Source of the DNA: Armatimonadota bacterium
GTDB taxonomy: Bacteria; Armatimonadota; Armatimonadia; Armatimonadales; Armatimonadaceae
Direction: 5' to 3'
NCBI GenBank assembly: GCA_014381035.1
Contig: JACMIS010000628.1
Span: 1 to 8,909, forward strand
Length of the DNA stretch: 8,909 bases
Position numbers and translations under genes: made by a program. Below the pieces are notes generated by a model. The model was not told the origin of the DNA. It searched no databases and worked only from the letters and a program-made list of their open reading frames with translations. Below are positions 5,957 to 8,909 of this stretch, in pieces. Positions within the stretch are counted from its first letter, which is position 1; every line of letters starts with the position of its first letter.

Positions 5957-6067
5957 TTTTCCTTCCCGGTTGCGGTGCGCGGTTTCTGCCGGGTATCGAC
6001 TCCGTCTGGCATCCCGCCTAAAAATCGTTTTGTTGCCCTCTCTGCGAATGAATTTACAGCAATACCA

Positions 6068-6096
6068 TTGCCAGCACAGGATTCACGTCGGATAAT
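6068..6096 (+). promoter_or_regulatory. Putative sigma-70-type promoter of the GAF/PAS sensor gene
   Basis: TTGCCA (6068-6073) and GATAAT (6091-6096) are separated by 17 bp, the preferred spacing for housekeeping sigma factors. The start codon lies 54 nt beyond the -10 box, which is consistent with a short leader. A second TAAAAT at 6099-6104 could serve as an alternative -10. The gene's Shine-Dalgarno is weak. Confidence 0.55.
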
Positions 6097-6150
6097 GGTA
6101 AAATCTGCTGGTAACGGCTCAAGTCGCCTGACAACGGGTGTTAAAGAATC

Positions 6151-8280
6151 ATGGATGAAACAGAACACGATGCGACGCGCAACGACACCCACACAGAGTT
6201 AACAACACTATCCACCACCACCGAGGAGTATGTCGCAGGACTACAGCCGCTGACGGCAGCACTGCTGGAGTGCGTCACGCCTGCCGATGTGGTAGAGGTC
6301 GTTGTTGGGCGAGGCGTTTCCGTGCTCGGCGCGGAGGCAGGGCTTATCGTCCTGGTTCGCGATCAAGCCGGCGATGGCGGTGCAAACCAAAAATACCTGG
6401 AAATCGTTGGAGCGCGTGGTTATTCGGACGAGGTGACGCGGGCATGGGAAAGGTTTCCGCTCGCAGATTCCCTTCCTCTGTCGGACGCCGTGCGCGAGCA
6501 AACGCCGATCTTTTCGACGCGCCGCGCCGATATGCAAGCACGCTACCCCGCGATGTTCCGGCGCGGACCGACGCATTCGGTTAAAGCGTCGGTGTCGCTT
6601 CCGCTCGTTGTACGCGGGCGGGCGTTCGGCGGTCTGCATTTCTCTTTTCCCGAGGAGCGGGAGATGTTCACCGAGGCGGACCGTGCCTTTCTTCTCGAAG
6701 TGAGCCGTCAGTGCGTGCTCGCTCTTGACCGTGCACTACTGCTACGAGAATTGGAAGAAGCACAGCAACGGCAGGAGTTTCTGGCGCGGGCAAGTGCGTT
6801 GCTTGCCGAGTCGCTGGATTATCAAAACACGCTGGACGCCATCACCCGCCTCGCCGTGCCCAATATAAGCGACTGGGCGGCGGTGGATATGCTCAACCCT
6901 GAGGATGAAAGCGGCAATTTGCTAAACCTCGCGGTCGCGCATGCAAACCCTGATGAAGTCGCGTGGGTCCGGGAGGCGCAACGCCGCTTTCCGGTAGACA
7001 TGACCCAAACCGGGCAACCTATTGTTCGGGTCATCACCTCGGGCGAGACTGTTTTTCTGCCCGACATCCCGGAGGAGGTTCTGCTCGCCGCCGCACGGGA
7101 CGAAGAGCATCTGCGCCTGATACGGCGGCTGGATCTGCGTTCCTACCTCTGTGTCCCCCTTACCGCGCGGGGGAAGACGCTCGGCGCGGTGACTTTCGCC
7201 TCCAATCGGGCGTCGAGACGCGTCTTCACGCCCGAGACGGTGGAGCTCGTCGAGGAGTTGGCACGCCGCGCCGCCGTTGCCGTGGACAACGCCCGCCTGT
7301 ACGCGCAGGCACAACGCGAGGCTACCGACCGGCGCGAGGCGGAAGGGCGGTTTCAATTCATGGCGAACAGCGCGCCCGTGTTGGTCTGGACCAGCGGCAC
7401 GGACGCCAAATATGACTGGTTCAATGAGCCGTGGCTTACCTTCACAGGTCGCACGATGGAGCAGGAAATCGGCGACGGATGGGCGGAGGGCGTGCATCCC
7501 GACGATTTCGACCACTGCCTCAAAATATACCTGGACTCGTTCGGAGTACACCACCCCTTCTCGATGGAATATCGGTTGCGAAGGAACGACGGCGAGTACC
7601 GCTGGCTCCTGGACAACGGTGTGCCCGTGTTTGACGGAGATAGGACTACAAGCAGCAATTTCAAGGGATATATCGGTTCGTGCATGGATATCACCGAGAT
7701 CAAGCAGGCGCAGATCGAGCGGGAACGGCTCGTTGTCGAACTGCGTGAGGCGAGTCTGCGCCAGCGTCGGTTTCTTAAAGAAATGCTCGCCGGATTTACG
7801 GAAGGGCGGCTACGGCTATGCTTCGCACCGGATGAGTTACCTGCGCCATTGCCGCCGCAATCCGATTCACTGAAACTGACTCCTATATTGCTTCGTCTCT
7901 TGCGCAAGCATACCGAGGCGGTCGTCGAAGGAATGGATTTCCCCAAGGAGCGGACCGGGGATCTTCTCACCGCATCCCATGAGGCGGCGATGAACGCGGT
8001 TCGACATGCGGGCGGCGGCACAGCACGCATCCACGGCGACCGTGATACCGGCGTGATCCAGATATGGGTGACGGACAACGGTCCCGGGATAGCGGAGGAG
8101 ATGATCCACCGCGCCGTGGAGCAAGGCTTTACGACCGGTGGATTCGGGCAAGGCTTCTTCTACATGCAATCCTGCGCCGACCGCTTGTACCTGCTCTCGG
8201 TCGAAAACGCGGGCACTACCGTGGTGTTGGAAATGGACCGCACGCCCCCCCAACCCAACTGGCTCAACAAAACCCGATGA
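6151..8280 (+). CDS. GAF-GAF-PAS sensor with RsbW-like (anti-sigma type) ATPase domain
   Basis: The protein has 709 residues and is soluble, without membrane segments. Domains in order: GAF 1 at about 28-198 ('ASVSLPLVVRGRAFGGLHFSF'), GAF 2 at about 208-390 ('SYLCVPLTARGKTLGAVTFAS'), PAS with PAC at about 397-520 ('FMANSAPVLVWTSGTDAKYDWFNEPW', 'MEYRLRRNDGEYRWLLDNGVPVFD', 'GYIGSCMDITEIKQAQ'), a linker at 520-600, and HATPase at about 605-697. The ATPase has an N-box 'SHEAAMNAVRHAGG' (Glu611, Asn615), G1 box 'VTDNGPGIAEE' (Asp642) and G2 box 'GFTTGGFGQGFF'. The form of these boxes is that of RsbW/SpoIIAB-type serine kinases and anti-sigma factors. No DHp helix with an H-[ED]-x-x-[TNR] phosphoacceptor is seen, so it is probably not a classical histidine kinase. 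The GAF and PAS domains would sense small ligands, redox state or light, and the ATPase would pass the signal to a partner protein. No anti-sigma antagonist or sigma factor gene is in the window. The ATG at 6151 is the only good start, with a weak ribosome site. Confidence 0.92.
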   Translation: MDETEHDATRNDTHTELTTLSTTTEEYVAGLQPLTAALLECVTPADVVEVVVGRGVSVLGAEAGLIVLVRDQAGDGGANQKYLEIVGARGYSDEVTRAWERFPLADSLPLSDAVREQTPIFSTRRADMQARYPAMFRRGPTHSVKASVSLPLVVRGRAFGGLHFSFPEEREMFTEADRAFLLEVSRQCVLALDRALLLRELEEAQQRQEFLARASALLAESLDYQNTLDAITRLAVPNISDWAAVDMLNPEDESGNLLNLAVAHANPDEVAWVREAQRRFPVDMTQTGQPIVRVITSGETVFLPDIPEEVLLAAARDEEHLRLIRRLDLRSYLCVPLTARGKTLGAVTFASNRASRRVFTPETVELVEELARRAAVAVDNARLYAQAQREATDRREAEGRFQFMANSAPVLVWTSGTDAKYDWFNEPWLTFTGRTMEQEIGDGWAEGVHPDDFDHCLKIYLDSFGVHHPFSMEYRLRRNDGEYRWLLDNGVPVFDGDRTTSSNFKGYIGSCMDITEIKQAQIERERLVVELREASLRQRRFLKEMLAGFTEGRLRLCFAPDELPAPLPPQSDSLKLTPILLRLLRKHTEAVVEGMDFPKERTGDLLTASHEAAMNAVRHAGGGTARIHGDRDTGVIQIWVTDNGPGIAEEMIHRAVEQGFTTGGFGQGFFYMQSCADRLYLLSVENAGTTVVLEMDRTPPQPNWLNKTR

Positions 8281-8325
8281 CCCGGACCGCAACGACGATG
8301 TCGGCGTAAACTCGTAAACAAAATG

Positions 8326-8356
8326 TTGCCTTTCCCCCGTTTCCGCTTGGTATCCT
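8326..8356 (+). promoter_or_regulatory. Weak candidate promoter for the zinc-ribbon gene
   Basis: TTGCCT (8326-8331) and TATCCT (8351-8356) are separated by 19 bp, longer than the usual 17. The start codon is 33 nt further on. The gap after the sensor gene (8281-8388) has no clear terminator hairpin, so the zinc-ribbon gene might instead be read through from the sensor gene. Confidence 0.25.
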
Positions 8357-8388
8357 AACAGGAGAAAGTTCGCGGAAAGAAGGGCAAT

Positions 8389-8909
8389 ATGGGAGCATTT
8401 CGGATTCGTCAAACGTGCCAGGGAGAAAGGGAGCCGGTTTGTACCCACTGCGGAAGCAAGACGCTACAAAGAAAGGGCGTCCGCGACGACCGGCAATACT
8501 ACCGCTGCAAGACGTGCCAGCGGGGTTCGTTCGGTCTGCCCCCGGACCTGCGCCCGAAGTGTCCCAACTGCAAGAAGACCCCGCACGCGACACTACTCTC
8601 CGACGGCAGATTTCGATACGGTTGCCCGCACTGCAATCGCGCCTGGATGAGCGAATACAAGATCGGGCGGAAAGAAAAGTCCAAGGAACGGTTCCAGCAT
8701 CTCCACACCTTCTACCTGAACCGGAGCGCACGCAACGGACTGTTCGAGTACGTACAGGCGGCGCGTTGCACGGATGCACAGGCATTACGGGCGATCTTCC
8801 GGCACGTTCTGACGGGCAAGGTGTTCTGGACGATGCGGGGGAGTTCGCCGCGTAGTCGCCTTCTGTACCGAATCGAGCGTGACCCCGGCGCGGCGGCGAC
8901 CCGGTTCCC
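8389..8909 (+). CDS. Twin zinc-ribbon protein, 3' end beyond the window
   Basis: The frame is open from an ATG at 8389 to the window end: 173 codons with no stop, so the gene is partial. GAAGG lies 5 nt before the start, and an in-frame TAA at 8356-8358 excludes a much longer N-terminus. Two successive zinc ribbons are plain: C18-x2-C21-x18-C40-x2-C43 and C58-x2-C61-x17-C79-x2-C82. The first ('CTHCGSKTLQRKG', 'QYYRCKTC') resembles ribbons at the N-terminus of IS1-type InsA and other transposase-associated proteins, and those of transcription factors. A basic stretch (88-105, 'EYKIGRKEKSKERFQHLH') and a helical segment (109-147) follow. I do not recognise the whole protein. Nucleic-acid binding is likely from the ribbons and the charge. 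It could be a transposase N-terminal part or a lineage-specific regulator; no terminal inverted repeat of an insertion sequence was seen upstream, which favours neither firmly. Confidence 0.75.
   Translation, partial: MGAFRIRQTCQGEREPVCTHCGSKTLQRKGVRDDRQYYRCKTCQRGSFGLPPDLRPKCPNCKKTPHATLLSDGRFRYGCPHCNRAWMSEYKIGRKEKSKERFQHLHTFYLNRSARNGLFEYVQAARCTDAQALRAIFRHVLTGKVFWTMRGSSPRSRLLYRIERDPGAAATRF

Noticed and set aside
1..8909. CRISPR array, tRNA or rRNA genes, phage or toxin-antitoxin genes
   Set aside because: No regularly spaced direct repeats, cloverleaf-like segments, rRNA-like sequence or small paired ORFs with ribosome sites were seen by reading both strands.

Overview
The window reads as one stretch of a GC-rich bacterial chromosome with tightly packed genes and no rRNA, tRNA, CRISPR array, complete insertion sequence or phage gene. 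The gene content (a Ycf46-type AAA+ ATPase, a GAF-GAF-PAS sensor ending in an RsbW-like ATPase, a YgjP/DUF45-type metallopeptidase remnant, and secreted proteins of poorly described families) best recalls Armatimonadota or a neighbouring deep-branching phylum. That placement is inferred from family resemblance and is not proven by a marker gene.

Left region (1-2558, minus strand): two genes for exported proteins form an apparent operon. The upstream gene (TTG start at 2474, ending at 816) encodes a multidomain beta-rich protein of about 552 residues. The downstream gene (start at 790 or 787, ending at 44) encodes a protein with a clear signal peptide and a DUF6683-like domain. Both starts were moved in from the longest open frame because strong Shine-Dalgarno sequences sit just before the internal starts.

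Middle junction (2475-3196): this part looks rearranged and is rich in palindromes. A perfect 24-bp inverted repeat (2535-2599) is followed by the 3' half of a DUF45 metallopeptidase whose N-terminal half is missing. Then come three hairpins in a row (3040-3057, 3071-3112, 3169-3195). The last is a GC-rich, REP-like palindrome that reaches the stop codon of the next gene.

Right-centre (3197-5905, minus strand): a Ycf46-like AAA+ ATPase with an unusual hydrophilic, coiled-coil C-terminal extension is followed, after only 3 nt, by a class A beta-lactamase-fold serine hydrolase. The hydrolase has no signal peptide and no recognisable general-base Glu. The two are almost certainly co-transcribed and perhaps translationally coupled.

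Right (6151-8909, plus strand): a divergent promoter region separates the ATPase operon from a soluble sensor with GAF, GAF, PAS and a C-terminal HATPase domain of the anti-sigma/RsbW type, without a phosphoacceptor-histidine domain. Last is a gene cut by the window edge, encoding a protein with two consecutive CxxC...CxxC zinc ribbons and a basic helical region.

The strongest candidates for something undescribed are the coupled Ycf46-hydrolase pair divergent from the GAF/PAS/RsbW sensor, the twin zinc-ribbon protein, and the palindrome-bounded scar around the DUF45 remnant. No complete known defence or biosynthetic system is visible.
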